From Odontocerum albicorne (Eukaryota; Arthropoda; Insecta; Trichoptera; Odontoceridae), in NCBI GenBank assembly GCA_949825065.1, contig OX463842.1, forward strand, positions 29,388,672 through 29,452,671: DNA of 64,000 nt, given 5' to 3'. The notes under the pieces are model-generated. The model saw nothing but the letters and a program-made list of their open reading frames with translations, ran no database searches and was not told the DNA's origin. Below, piece by piece: positions 1 to 13,200 of the stretch. The first letter of the stretch is position 1. Each line of letters opens with the position of its first letter. Both the position numbers and the translations under genes were made by a program.

Positions 1-360
1 GCAGACTGTCGCACCTTGACCCGCTAATGCATCGGAAAGGCTGCCACATGTGGACTGGTCAAGACAACTATCACGCTCCGAACGTTGCAGCCGGATTCGA
101 GATCAGAAGTGTGCTTTTGAAAGGATGAAACAATCAGATCAAACAAAATTACACGAGAATATGTTAACCAATTCGACGAATTTACAAATAATATTTGAGG
201 AAACGTGACATGACCAGGTGTGTGTTTTTAACGCAAAATTTAATCACACTGAAATTTACACTATGCTTAAGACGTATTTTAAGGAGCGATTTTTTAACGA
301 GCATGTCCCTAGAAGATCCGAAGAGTTTGTTGGCCGATCGTGGCTTATGCTGGAGGTAAT

Positions 361-462
361 AATAATAAAAGGACAATTTATATAGAGCCGTTTAAAGAGT
401 AGTCTCTCCACAAGGACACTAATTTGGGATTCGAACCCACTATTATTGACAGATTGAAAATA
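361..462 (-). repeat. Dispersed repeat A, copy 1
   Basis: ATAGAGCCGTTTAAAGAGTA and GGGATTCGAACCCACTATTA lead to TTGACAGATTGAAAAT. A second copy lies at 51343-51445. The GGGTTCGAATCC on the minus strand looks like a tRNA box B, so this may be another SINE family. Confidence 0.75.
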
Positions 463-870
463 TTACAAAAAAACAAGATGACTGCAAATATATGATATAT
501 CTGAATATATAATATTTATAACAATATATTCGGTAAGAAAACCGAAGAAATCTTACCGAGAGAAGACGAACTATAAATAAACCTGTGTAAATTTTCCGAT
601 ATGTAATAGTAACACATTCGACTTTAGGTGCAATGTATTGTCTGTGTATAGTGTTCATATATAATCATAAATTTCGAAAAAACTTCTTAAAAAGGGTTGT
701 CTTCAAGAGTCACCCATATCTGTAACCCTTTGAGGTTGACAAAGATGATTCCAAGATGTAATTGAGTGTCAATATGTAACTGTTTGTCAGGTTGATGAGA
801 ATGAGCAACGGGGTTTTATAAAATCAAAAATCGGAAAGAAGTATCGATTTATTTTTCATGCTGTATGTCT

Positions 871-1040
871 TCAGTGAGATACGGGCAAAACCTAGTTTAC
901 TGGGGACACGACAAATGAAAGGCAACAAACCCAGATCCATTAAAATTGTGTTTCCAAATTAAATTACCAGTTGTTTTTCCCAAATTATGTATATTTCTTG
1001 TCATGTTTAAAATAAATAAAAAATAAATAAATAAAATTGA
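871..1040 (+). repeat. Dispersed repeat B, copy 1 (probable retroelement 3' end)
   Basis: GTGAGATACGGGCAAAACCT, AATGAAAGGCAACAAACCCA and TATTTCTTGTCATGTTTAAA, ending in an AATAAATAAATAAA tail. The same order occurs at 61389-61535. The tail suggests the 3' end of a retrotransposed element. Confidence 0.8.
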
Positions 1041-1799
1041 AATATTACTAGAGAAAATAAAAGTAAACCAAAAATAGAGGGCATCAATTCATTAAATATT
1101 GCGCCAGAATATGACTGTGTAATAGCAAAATAAACACGTTAAAATAACGAAAAATATACTTATCGACTAAAAGCAATCAAGAAATTGACAAATATAATGG
1201 AATAATGTACACAGCTTCAGGAACACCCAAATAGCCAAAAATCGAATAAATAAATTAAAATGGGGTTGACAGAATAAAACGGAAAGATCGTCCAAGAAAA
1301 TTTTAGAGATGGATGGTGCGGAAGACAGCACCCGAGCGCGAGTGTTGCCCATATTAAATCGATGTTTTGTGGGCTGGATCTTTTTTGCATATATACGAAC
1401 ATGTTCAATCATCGTTACAAAATCAGAAGTAAATGGTGAAGGGAAAAGAATAAAAGATGTTCATAGTGACAAGCACTGCAGTAAAAAATCTAACTCTTTT
1501 TATCATTATCTACACAGGAACACAATTAATATAACAAATTAATTACTATCTCGATAAAGAGAGTTTTTATAAAAAATACTTCAGATTTGATATTGAGCAA
1601 TGTTACCAGTAACTGAAAGTCAAAGTTGAAGTGTATAACTACGTTACTCTATCACTGATTTTCGAAAGATTTTACAAATATAATATATGTTATATAATAA
1701 AGTTTTAGTAATTTTAAAATATATCTACTCAGACAGAGAACTTCTTACGTAGTTTGTTATCTTAACCTGTAGTTTGTCATTATCAGGACTGTCTTTCTC

Positions 1800-2130
1800 G
1801 AAATATTGATTCCCTGCTATCATTTATTTTTTTTGGGTTCTTCCTGGTGGACAACAGTCAGCGGGTATTTCATGCATTGCTACGTAGGAAACTCTTTGCG
1901 TATCAAACCTTACCATATGGCCTCGCCATTGTCTTATGCTGTTTCTATCCTATCTCACAATAGCTTCTATTTCTCGGATACGGGAATCTCGAACTCTATC
2001 TCTAAGTGTTTTACCTGCAATGCTTTGAAGGTTTTCATTTAATTTATTCTGAGCATTATTTTTGTCTAAGTCGTATCTATTCTGAACTCCAAATATGTCA
2101 TGTTTGGCCTAACTCAGGCTTAAGGTTTTA
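1800..2130 (-). pseudogene. LINE reverse transcriptase C-terminal remnant
   Basis: The minus frame reads LNENLQSIAGKTLRDRVRDS then RIREIEAIVR, a stop, and RNSIRQWRGHMVRFDTQR ending PPGRTQK. This is the conserved post-RT region of insect LINE ORF2 (form RIR...L.W.GH..R...R.......GR..). No catalytic part remains. Confidence 0.65.
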
Positions 2131-2621
2131 TAATCAATTCCATTAATTAAATAATGTTTTTACTACATATAGTAATGTGTGTTGGATGGCCTAAATAAAC
2201 CATTTTAATTAGATCGGTGTACAAATCAAACTATCTACTGTGAAGCGAATATTCAAATTATTCAATGTTTGATGCTGTGTTTATTTTGCAATTGATTGAA
2301 ATTCAAATAAAAATTAAACGTGATTTTTTAATAAAACTAGCACGATAATTGCTTTCAGTTAAATATTTAAATTAAAATAGGCACTTGATTCATTGCAAGA
2401 GCGGCACGACCTGTAAATAACTATAATTTAAGCTTCTCAGATAAAATCGGCAGATTTGTTGTTTCTGACAGATTTGTATGTGAATTTAACATGCATTCTT
2501 CAATTCTAATATTATACGTTTATATATTTCCAAGTCATCAATTGTATTTTAATGACTCTTTCCCAGGAAAAAAAAGTACAGCATAAATGTTCTCCGATTG
2601 TAAATTTTCTTTTAATTTCCC

Positions 2622-2805
2622 CTGGCGAGTTTATTGCCATGTGGCAATCTCTTCCAACCAGCCAGAAATATGTTTTTTTAATGGGCCCTAAGTGAAAACC
2701 AGACTGGAATTCCATTTAAAAAAATCTGGATTCCAGCGGGGATCGAACCTGCAACCTCCGGATCGGCAGACAAGCGTCTTACCACCAGGTCACGGAGGTC
2801 GTCAA
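2622..2805 (-). mobile_element. tRNA-derived SINE
   Basis: Minus-strand copy. The head reads GTGACCTGGTGGTAAGACGC (box A-like) and GGTTCGATCCCCGCTGG (box B). The body follows, and the 3' end is GGTTGGAAGAGATTGCCACA followed by TGGCAATAAACTCGCC. The head resembles a tRNA but cannot fold as a complete tRNA gene. The 3' end is shared with other copies in this window. Confidence 0.8.
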
Positions 2806-3778
2806 ATTTAAATTTTCCGCTAATCCGAAATGTGGCGACTAAAAGGGTTAGGGTTTTCACATTAGTGTAGTGAGACTCATTATCCTGCCTAATGATTAGT
2901 CAGTTATCCTAATTTAAATCCAGTTATCCTAGTCAGATCATTGTCGTTCCGAACAAATGTAAAGGTGTTTATAAGCTGTGTTTCATAAACTGAAAAACAA
3001 AGTGCATTTAAGATGATATTGTTTTATGAAACTGTTGTATATAATTGAGGGGTCTATTGAAATAATTTAAATGAATATTTACAAAGCCTCTTAAATAGTT
3101 TTGCGAATATTTGGGGTTTGATATGTGTTATTAAAATATTTTCTGATGCCCGCATATAAAGCTATTTGACTTTGCTATCTTGATTGTGTGGAAATCTCTA
3201 GTTTGTAAATATGTATTTTTAAACCTTCTCACTTTTGAGAAGGCCACAAAATAAGGCTGGTTAAAAATATATGCAAATTTCTTGCTTCTAGAGGTCTTAA
3301 AATTGATCCAAACATCAAAAACCCGCAAAAAATAATCTAATTTTTGTGTTTCATATCCATTTAAAGTTTCTGGTTTTGATTAAATTGAGAACTCCCATGA
3401 CTTCCGTAAAATGTACTTTTTCAAAAGCGGATGTACTCGTAATATAAAATGTAGCAAATTATCACTAAATACATTTACAAGTGATTTTTCTTAAAAGAAC
3501 ATTTAGTCTCATTCACAATTCATTGTATTTTTACGGTTTGTCATAATTTGTAATAATAAAGTACCTGTCTTGGTGTATTCGTTTGTTTTGTTTAGAAGAA
3601 CGGTGCTATACTATATTTAGTAAGTCCATATTTAGAAGTCACGAAGATTAATGTTCTTCCAAATATAGTCCGGCAGGTCATAGAAAAAAGTGCACCTTGA
3701 CATTGGTACCATAAGCGAATTCTTAACAACCATGGTTTTTATTTTGAGAAAGTTTATTTTTAATAATGACAATAAGGT

Positions 3779-3993
<215 letters not shown>

Positions 3994-6233
3994 CATCATC
4001 ATCATCAATGGCGCTACAGCCCATTGTGGGCCCCGGCCTCCTCCAGCAGTCGCTGCCATTCCCCCCTATCCTGGGATGCACTCCTCCAGCCCCTGATGCC
4101 AATCACGTTTGCATCATTCTGCACCCCATCCATCCACCTAAGCCTCGGTCTACCCACGCTACGTCTTCCTTGGGGCTTGGAGAAGAGTACTTTGTTAGGC
4201 ATTTCCTCTTCTCCCATTCTTGCTACATGCCCCGCCCAACGTAGCCTCCCAATTTTGATGTATTTTATGATGTTGGGCTCTTTGTATATGCTGTATAACT
4301 CCTCATTATATCTCACTCTCCAAGATCCATTTTCCTGTATGGGTCCGAATATTTTTCTGAGTATTTTTCTTTCAAATATTAGAAGAGAAGATTCGTTCTT
4401 CTTACTCAATACCCAGCATTCAGACCCATATGTGAGGACAGGTCGTAGCAGTGTCTTGTAAATGGTAAGTTTTGTCCTTCTGGACAACAACCGAGATATA
4501 AGGTGTTTTCTCAGACCAAAGAAGCATCTATTTGCCATGAATATTCGACGTTTAATCTCGATAGATGCATCATTAACACTTGTCACTATGGATCCCAGGT
4601 AGGTGAAGGTGTTTACACGTTCTATTGTATGAGAACTTATATTAATCGTGGTAGGTGTCTGGTTATTACGGGGTGCTTTAGTGGCTATCATATATTTGGT
4701 CTTATCGGAGTTGATGCGAAGTCCCATTCTGTTTGCGGCCCTCTCCAACTGAACAAATGTCTCCATCATTGCTTGTGGGGATCTACCAATAATGTCAATA
4801 TCATCCGCGTAGCCCAGTATTTGGCTTGATTTGTAGAAAATTGTCCCATTTGTCTGTACTCCGGATTCTCTTACACACTTCTCTAGAGCCATATTAAAAA
4901 GTAGACAAGCTAGTGCGTCTCCTTGACGCAGTCCATTCATTGTGTAAAATGGTTCTGAGATATCATTCTGAATCCGGACTCTGCATTGTGATTGGTTCAT
5001 AGTGAGTCTAACCATCCTTATGAGCTTGTTAGGAATACCCAAGTCCTTCATGGCCGCATAGAGTTGAGAGCGGTTAATGCTGTCATATGCAGCTTTGAAA
5101 TCGATAAAGAGGTGGTGTGTATCGACATTATACTCTAGGGTTTTTTCCAATATTTGACGGAGAGTGAACATCTGGTCTGTAGTGGATCTCCCCGGACGAA
5201 ATCCGCTTTGATATTGGCCTACCAGGTCTTCAGCGTACGGCAGCAATCTGGAGAACAGGACACCGGCAAAGACCTTATATGATGCATTCAGTAGGGTAAT
5301 TCCTCGGTAGTTGGCACATTGCATTGTATCACCTTTTTTTTGTGGAGTGGGCATATGATTCCAGTCCTCCAATCGTCTGGTACAGTTTCTGAGTCCCATG
5401 TTTTCTCCACGATGGTATGGATCATAGTGGTTAGTTCAGTTCCTCCGTACTTAAGTAACTCACCAGGGATATCGTCATGCCCTGGTGACTTATTATTTTT
5501 GAGGTTTTTTATGGCTGTTTTTACTTCCATTAGACATGGTGGGGGTATGTTTTCTTCGTCCTCAGCATAGGGATTCTCTGTATCAATGTCATCGGAATGG
5601 TTGTTATTAAGAAGTTCCTCAAAGTGTTCGGCCCAACGTTTCAAGATATCCACTGTATCGTTAAGAATTTCGCCATGTCTGTTTTTACAGGCAGTTACCC
5701 TTGGTTTATACTCTTTGCGCTGCTGATTAATCCTCCGGTAGAACTGTCTACATAATCCCCGTGAGTTGAGGTTTTCCAGCTCACTAATCTGGGACTGTTC
5801 CCACTCTTTCTTTTTCATCTTGTGGATTTTCTTTTCATCCCTTCTTCTCCGTTTGTATTCCTCAGCATTGCCTCTGGTATTCCGCTGTTGTAATCTGTGA
5901 TATGCCTCATTCTTCTTCTGTGTTACCTCTGAGCACTCATTATCGAACCAGTTAACCGGCCTTCCAGATTCAACACATCCAAGTATTTCAGCAGCAGTTC
6001 TCTTGACGATGGTCCGGCACTTTTCCCATACACTATTGGGTTCTTGGGTTCCATCCACTTCAGCGAGTTCTCCATTAAGTTTTTCCACATATTGGTTACG
6101 CTTCTCACGGTCTTTCAATGCTTCTGTATTAAATTTAGTGGATCTTGTTGATTTGTGCAGTTTAGCCATTGATATTCTGGCTCTAATTTTGTTAATTACG
6201 AGATAGTGGTCAGAATCAACATTTGCCCCACGG
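3994..6233 (-). mobile_element. RTE-like non-LTR retrotransposon (LINE), 5'-truncated, young
   Basis: Minus-strand element. Its 3' end is a short GAT/ATG-repeat tail (CATCATCATCATCA on + at 3994), and its 5' end is cut within the endonuclease domain near 6233. It encodes the end of the endonuclease and a reverse transcriptase. It lies in a (TA)n tract between near-identical direct repeats of about 200 bp. The clade is judged from the RT signature (GLRQGDALACLLFNMALE, YADDIDII) and the short trinucleotide tail. This is probable, not proven. Confidence 0.85.
4014..6233 (-). pseudogene. LINE endonuclease-reverse transcriptase ORF, truncated and frameshifted
   Basis: Read from 6233 downward, the frame opens with NVDSDHYLVINKIRARIS, the last motif of an apurinic-type endonuclease, and runs to 5288. 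A second frame overlaps (5399-4014) and continues the reverse transcriptase. The switch falls at an A8 run (T8 on +, near 5334), so one indel explains it. RT motifs: FIDFKAAYDSIN (motif A Asp), GLRQGDALACLLFN (motif B) and YADDIDIIG (motif C, the catalytic pair). The C-terminal part has the WAGHVARM and [14 protein letters not shown] segments usual in LINE ORF2. It cannot be autonomous without its 5' part. A sequencing error at the homopolymer is also possible. Confidence 0.85.
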
Positions 6234-6434
<201 letters not shown>

Positions 6435-6584
6435 GGTTTATTGTTATTTGTAACGAAAATTAAGTTCTTGCAATGTTGTCGAAATTCACAGTTTTCCTTA
6501 TACATCTCTGACTATTTAAAAACATAACTCGTTTTAAATACGAGTTAACCTTTTATATAATGCAGTCGCAGTATAAAAATTATA

Positions 6585-6636
6585 TATCTCTGATATCTCA
6601 CATCCAGTATTTATCTCTGATATCTCACATCCAGTA
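6585..6636 (+). repeat. Short tandem duplication (about 27 bp, two units)
   Basis: TATCTCTGATATCTCACATC CAGTA occurs at 6585 and again at 6612. Confidence 0.85.
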
Positions 6637-7534
6637 AAAAAATAAAACGAATATTTAGCCTATAAAAAAAATTATTTCTCAAAGTTTGCTGACCAGTTTG
6701 AAATTTTAAAGAAAAAAATGTGTGTATTATTAATTTATGCACCTACTAATTTATACACCTATTATCGGAAGGAATGCTTAAATTATTACATACAACCAAT
6801 AATATTCCAATTGAAAGCATTAACAATTGACGTATCGATTAAAATAAACATAATTTACAAGTTTATTCTATTTTTAAATTTAAATATGCAAAGAACATAG
6901 AGCGATTGATTGATTTTAATTAAACCACTCAACTTCTCGTATCAATAAATATAAGACGTTTAATACTTCAGATATTATTGATAAAAATAATTGCAAATTA
7001 GCATCAATGCAAAAGATTTGGGATTGATTTTGGGAATATAAGGATTTTTTTATATTTTTAAAAATAAAAACAATACGTTTTCTAATGTTTCAATTTTCAG
7101 ATTTGTGATAGATAACTTTGTACATTTCCGTTGATAGATATTTTATCATTTATTATTTCGACATAGTTAAAGCGGCCTCAAATAATCGATAAATGGAAAT
7201 TGCTTGAGTAAATCTAAGTTCATAATTTGACTAATAACGTTATGTTTAAGATCAATAGTCGTGTCGATGTGAGTGGTCAGTAGCATAATCGAATACTAAA
7301 GTCGTGCTCATAAGCAGCAATTTGGCTGAATTTGATATCTAAATTGGTTCTAGTTAATTCAATTTTATTTACATATTTATTTATTCCATTTCCTCAATGT
7401 TGAAGGGGGGTATTATTTTTATTACTTTTTTTAACTTCCACGATTTTTTTGTTTATTGTTACCTTTCATACGTTTTTCTAAAAATAATCAGATTCAATGC
7501 TTGAATATTTATATTAGTTCGTCTTGCGCAAATA

Positions 7535-7700
7535 ACACGCATCTGTGAGCTAATTAGTAAGACTCATTTCTTACAACTCGGTGGGCTGTGGGTTCGATTC
7601 TTGTTGGTACCCATTTTGAAAAAAAAATACTAGTCTGGTTTTTACTTCAAGCATCTTAAAACACCTATCTGGTTGGTTGTACTGTATACAACGAAAACTT
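7535..7700 (+). mobile_element. tRNA-derived SINE
   Basis: Plus-strand copy with GTGAGCTAATTAGTAAGACT (box A region), GTGGGTTCGATTCTTGTTGG (box B) and GGTACCCATTTT, then the AGTCTGGTTTTTACTT body and the CTGGTTGGTTGTACTGTATA end. Same general build as the copies at 50459 and 62045. Confidence 0.75.
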
Positions 7701-8118
7701 AATACAATACAATACGCTCTGGAAACCTAACTAAAATTACTCCCAACACATGTTACACAGTTTTTCCATCTGCTTCTCTCAGCTTCATATTTGGTGTTCC
7801 ACTGGTCTTGTAAAAAGTTCTTTTTTATAAGGTTTGGGTCTTACGATTTTCTCGGAACTTACTATAGTAGTTAGATCTGAGCTTACGGCTGGACTAATCC
7901 AACTATCCAACCACTCAAGTTATTGGATTACTATTGTACTTAATGTATCCTTAAATTTACGTTTCATCCTGTTCATTGTTTAATTTCCATTAAGTGTCAA
8001 AATTTATTTAGAAGTATTTTGTAATTAAGTACTTGCTTGAATTATTGATAATGTTAACATTGAGAATTGTCGTCCTGGCGATTTATGATCTATTAAATTA
8101 CATTTTAATAATATAAAT

Positions 8119-8329
8119 CAGTGATTTTCAATCGCCGGTCCGCACAAATTTCCTGCCGGAGCGCGAACAAGTTATTGCCGCTTAACATATGGTACGCTTA
8201 AAATGTAGGATTTCATAATATTAGATTTAAAAACTATACAAATAAAGTTTTCACTTCTGCCTAAGCGGTTCGCGAAACATTCTCCTATTTTCACCGGTCC
8301 GCAGGCGTAAAAAGGTTGAAAACCACTAG
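8119..8329. mobile_element. hAT-type MITE
   Basis: Ends are CAGTGATTTTCAATCG on the left and, on the other strand, CTAGTGGTTTTCAACC on the right. This is the CAGnGGTTTTCAA pattern of non-autonomous hAT elements. GCCGGTCCGCA and ACCGGTCCGCAGG lie inside each end. At 211 bp it has no coding capacity. An 8-bp target duplication is not clear, so it is probably old. Confidence 0.75.
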
Positions 8330-8948
8330 TCTCAATTATTCATTTTTACCATTAGAATAATAGAAAACCTGAAATTAATCAATTACTTGTGTTGATTGTA
8401 TTCAGAAAAAAAATGTATATTAGGACAGGTTTCAATCACAAATAAAAATAAATGCCCTTCTCAGGTTTTCTTTCGATTTATCGTGAAGTAGCAAAAGTCC
8501 TTGTTAATATTAATGGCATTACCAAATTATTGCTAAGCAAATCGATTTCTTAATAAAACTCATATTGTTAACAGTTAACCGGGCAATAAATTAAATTGTT
8601 GCTGGTTTAGCCAACAATACAACGGCCACGATCAGCCGTGCCCGAACCCGTATTCAAATCTGACTCAACGATCTCATTTTACAAATAAAAAAATCTATTT
8701 ACATATTCAAATTGTATCGAACAAATGTTTTTGTAACAAAAAGTTTACTATTTATAATTTCTTCAGTGTTTCACCATGCGGTTTACTTTAGTCTATTAAG
8801 AAAGTTGATGTTTGTTTTAGTCTATTAAGAAATAAATGCACTTTTCAAAAGAAGCTCACTTTCGACGCATTACTTGTTAACCAAACACTTTTGTTTTCAA
8901 GCCAAAGGGTTGAATATTTCAATACTCAAATAAATATTTTTTTTTCAG

Positions 8949-10292
8949 AGAAACTTCAGAACTCGTACCAGTACAGAAACTTCTTCAGATAATGACGAAG
9001 AAGGCGTCAGTTTGGGAGAACTCTCTCGAACTTATAGAAGAGAAAATGTCGCACCTAGGAGCTATTCCAGACGATCAAGCAGTGCTGGTTCCAGAAGAGG
9101 GGCGGATACAGTTGTCGAAGATGTTGTAATATCAGCACCTGATCCCTCATTTCCTAGAAGCGCAAAAAATATTAGAAGAAACGATATAAGTAGACGAAGA
9201 AGTTCTGAACCGGCAGTAGTACCAGTAACAAATAATGGAGCCTTTTCGGACACCAGAAAATCTAGAGTTTTACCACTAAGACAAAGACCTGATATAAAGC
9301 CCGAGGAACTAAAAGATGCAGTACCGGCCACCAGAGGTAATAGACAAACACCTTATCGAAGGAGTTTTAAAGAAAATACTAGCCCAGCTTCACGAGGGCG
9401 ACAGCGACAAATTCAAAGACAACCCACAGAAACACTATCAAGAAGATCAGACAGAGTGATTGATTCAAATTTTCAAAAGAAAAATAATATCGATTTAATT
9501 GACGAGTCCAAAATTGAAGTATTCAATTTAGATATGGATAGTGGAAATATACAAAATGAATATGATTATAATTTGGCGGATAAGATTATGAAAGAATCAT
9601 CATTTACGAAAATATCAAGCACCACAGAGAGCACCACAAAAGAGACAACGACCCTTAGAAATACGGGGAGAAACCTAACGAGAGGCAGAGGAAATTTGGT
9701 GAGATCTAGAAAACCCACAGAAGTTTCGACAACATCGAGGACAAACCAAAATATTAGATCTAGAAACAGAAGCAGATTTCAGCAAACGACAGAATCTTTA
9801 GTGCATACAGAAGCATTGTTTGAACGATCCAATAGTGACGTAAATACAGAAGGCACGTACAGAAGAAAACCTGCGAACACAACAACCACTTCATCTACTC
9901 CAGCAACTGTTCAATCAAATTCAAGGGGCCGTAATAATTTTAGAAGAAAAACTGCCGCTCCGCCAACTGAAAAAGTATCAACGACTGAGAACTCAGTTCC
10001 CAAAAATGAGGCAGAGCATGTAACACCATTTCAAAGGAGTCGCGAAAAAACTCAATCTACCAGTATAACTCCTCTAGCGGTGAATAGAAGAACAAAAAAG
10101 AAACTCAACTTCGAATCTAGCACAGAACTAAACCAAAAGACAGAAAATCGTCCAGTTTTACGAGGAAATTTCCGGCCCAATTTGAAATCGAGTGACAATA
10201 CTGACGCAAGTGGTGAGAAGGCCGAAGATTATGAAAACGAGAACTACCCCGAACATTTCAAAGCTCTGATTATTGCTAAAGAAAAATCTCAG
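8949..10292 (+). CDS. Mucin-like gene, first visible exon (448 codons), Arg/Ser-rich
   Basis: The acceptor is a T-run followed by CAG at 8946-8948. The exon opens with RNFRTRTSTET and ends in KEKSQ before the donor gtgagt at 10293. The frame is open for 1,344 bp. The first roughly 150 residues are strongly basic, with RR/RS/RGR clusters such as SRRSSSAGSRRG. An acidic patch (DLIDESKIEVFNLDMDSG) lies near residues 165-185. The rest alternates Thr runs and Arg/Lys, and the exon ends in an acidic stretch (EKAEDYENENYPEHF). No cysteine is present. There is no plausible initiator ATG with a hydrophobic leader, so this is an internal exon. The open frame continues about 120 bp past the donor, but that part is AT-rich and has an unrelated composition. 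Confidence 0.85.
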
Positions 10293-13200
10293 GTGAGTTT
10301 CTACTTCTTTTTATTAATACTTATAAAATTAATATTGCAATTAATGTTATATGCAGAAAAGAAAAATTTTATTTTACGCCATGTTGAGAATTATGTTACT
10401 ATTTTTTCAGAAGATTAATTTGTTTCATTTGCAAACTTATACCATTCGAACATTTTTTTGGAATTACGAAATATGTATTTAAATTTTAAAAGAAACAGAA
10501 GAGCATGTATAAGAAGATATATGGATGTGAAAGAGACAAAGGTTGTTTGTGTGTGGATAGTAAGGCATGGAGATCTATCTATCCTTTGTGAACCCCACCC
10601 AAAAGGGACGTGGTGTGATGGTGTGTATGTTTATTATTAATTTGATTTTGGCTTAAAATCATATAGAATTGAACCGAAAGCAAGGAAGATACGAACGTAA
10701 ATATAATTTTATTGATGTTGTCTTCTCTAGTAGGGTACTTGTGACTGAGGGTCATATTCTATTGGCATGGTTCTGCCTGTGAAGATTTCCCATGTTTTTC
10801 GGAATTTGTTGTCTCGCAGTGATCCCAATTCCAAGTACTTCATCTCCTTTCAGAGGTTGACAACCATAATGACAATCTTTATCTTGTTTACTGCAGCCTG
10901 GAACAACTCAGTAAAACTACACCCAAGCCATTCCCACAAGCTCTTAAACCAAGAGGTGTGGCATCGTTCTCTGGTGTATGTAACCCAAATATGTTGACCA
11001 AATAACATATATGTGTCTGTCAAAAAAACATCAGATCTGCTTTGTTTTATGGTAGAGAATGCTGCCTCCGTATCTCAATTCGTGTTGAGATAGTATGTAC
11101 AGATATAACATACAGCAAAATTTAAATATTGAGGTGTCCGAGTGGTGTCATGAGGTGAGATATATCAAAAATAAATTTTATGCGCTAGTCTTGTTATCTA
11201 ATGCATCCAAAATAAACCTAAAGAAAGCCAACTTAGATAGTATTGACACATTCTACGCGGGTTTTTGGAGTATATGGGAAAATTTGTCTAGGACCTGGAA
11301 TTTTCTGAAAGTAGGTGTAGGGTCCACGAAGGATTACAATAAATTACAGATGCTAGCTTGTCAGGTACCTGACAAAGACAAGTAAGATAGGTTTGGGTGA
11401 TCAAAGATTGGAAGGGTAGACTGAATGAACTAGAACTGATTGCAGCGGGGGAGAAATATAATTAATAACTCAAATAAAATGCTTGCATTCTACCTACACA
11501 TTGTCAAAGGGGGTTAAATTTTACTCAAAAGTAACTCATTCAAAACTGATTGAAGGAAAACAATTTCTACTCTCTCAAATTTTTAAATATACCATTTTTA
11601 TGCATTATTTAGTATGGTCAATATGTTTTATTTTCAGAAATCTGGAGTATCAACTCATGATCCTCTTTCTACAAAAGCTTCTCAAAAAATTGTGTATAAC
11701 TCAGATAATCAAGACACATCTAATGTTATTGCACCACCAAGTAATAGATACAGCAAGGTAATTATGTTATATCAGTATGTTATATTGCACCACCAAGTAA
11801 TAGATACAGCAAGGTAATTATGTTATATGAGTATTGCACCACCAAGTAAAAGATACAGCAAGGTAATTATGTTATATCAGTATTGCACCACCAAGTAATA
11901 GATACTGCAAGGTAATTATGTTATATTAGTATTGTACCACCAAGTAATAGATACAGCAAGATAATTATGTTATACGACTATTAGGAACATTTTTATCATA
12001 TATTGGAGCTCTTTTTATTGACTGAAAAACCTATCTTATCTTTGGACTCCTTTCTTAATTTTTGTAGCGCATCAAATTAATATTCAATAAAGTCTAATAT
12101 CAAATAATTTAGAAAAGTAGAATTAATTCAGTATTAAAGAAATTATAATAATAATAAAGATTCTACTTTCATAAGCCTTCATTTAGATAAAAGCAAATTT
12201 TAAAGTAATTATTTCACAAATATTTAGAAGGAAAATTAAAAATTAAGTTAGATATAAAAAAACATATTTGAATAACAAGTATTTAAAAAAACATTAAATA
12301 TATATAAATATTATTGTTCAGTTATATTTTTTTTACAATTTTTAGTCACGTTTTTCAAAAACGACAACTCTGTCACCAAACGATGAAGCTGTAGAAACTT
12401 TACAAATTGACAACAGTTTAGATGAAAAAAAGAAACCGATATTAAGAAGCAAACCACTTTATACACCTCGTTCAGAACGATTGAAACCAACTTATAAAGC
12501 ACCAACATCAACTGATTCAACAACCACTGCATATGTTCCAAAATATACAAGACAAAATAAATTCATTCCATCTCGAAACAATTCACCGAAGAAGACATTA
12601 GAAACTAAAGTCAACATTGATTTAAATACAACAGATAAACCTAAATCTATAATCAGAACAAATTTGTATTCAAGAAAAAAACCAACAACTTTAAGTTCAG
12701 TGCCAGTTTTTGATGAAACAACTACATCAAGTTCTGAATTTGAAACAAATGTGGTGGAGAGTCCATCTACAACGACTACAGATGCAACTACAAATTTTGA
12801 AACTCAAACAAGTGTAGTTCCTGTTTCACCTATAAGGAATATCCAATCTAGGTATACTAAGACACCAACATCTACTAGGGCTCCTGTTGATATAAAGCCG
12901 ATCAATTTGAAAAGTCTTACATCGAGATATAGTCCGAGAAATTTGAAAAAGAAAAATGATCGGTTAAATCCAAATTTGTTGATTGATGATAATGTGAATG
13001 CGCAATCTGCTAAAAGCAGTTCAATTGATAATGAAAAACCGATTGTGAAATCATTCTCAAATCCGGTAAGATTACAAATTATAATTATTATTCTATTTAA
13101 AATACACAATATAATATGAGATTAATTTCATTAAACTGATATTCCTATTTAGTAAATGAATAATGTATAAGAAGTCATAATACAAATAATATTATTTATA

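Larger units (their letters stand above)
1..1799. other. Intergenic or upstream-intron DNA, no gene seen
   Basis: AT-rich. Apart from dispersed repeats at 361-462 and 871-1040 nothing is supported. The small open frames here have no splice, composition or family support. Confidence 0.6.
6435..8948. other. AT-rich DNA upstream of the first visible exon
   Basis: Holds the 6585 duplication, a SINE (7535) and a hAT-type MITE (8119). No promoter or upstream exon was recognised. If the true first exon is outside the window, this whole stretch is intron. Confidence 0.55.

Noticed and set aside
182..658. Two short minus-strand open frames near the left edge
   Set aside because: They overlap dispersed repeat A and have no coding character.
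2730..2805. Possible tRNA gene (box A and box B present)
   Set aside because: Followed by a SINE body and a shared SINE tail. The anticodon arm does not fold well.
10458..10640. 60-codon + strand open frame in intron 1
   Set aside because: It overlaps a LINE 3' fragment, contains many Cys unlike the gene, and has no suitable splice sites in phase.
11095..11385. 96-codon + strand open frame in intron 1
   Set aside because: No family match, and composition (Trp, Cys, Leu) unlike the neighbouring exons. Length can occur by chance.
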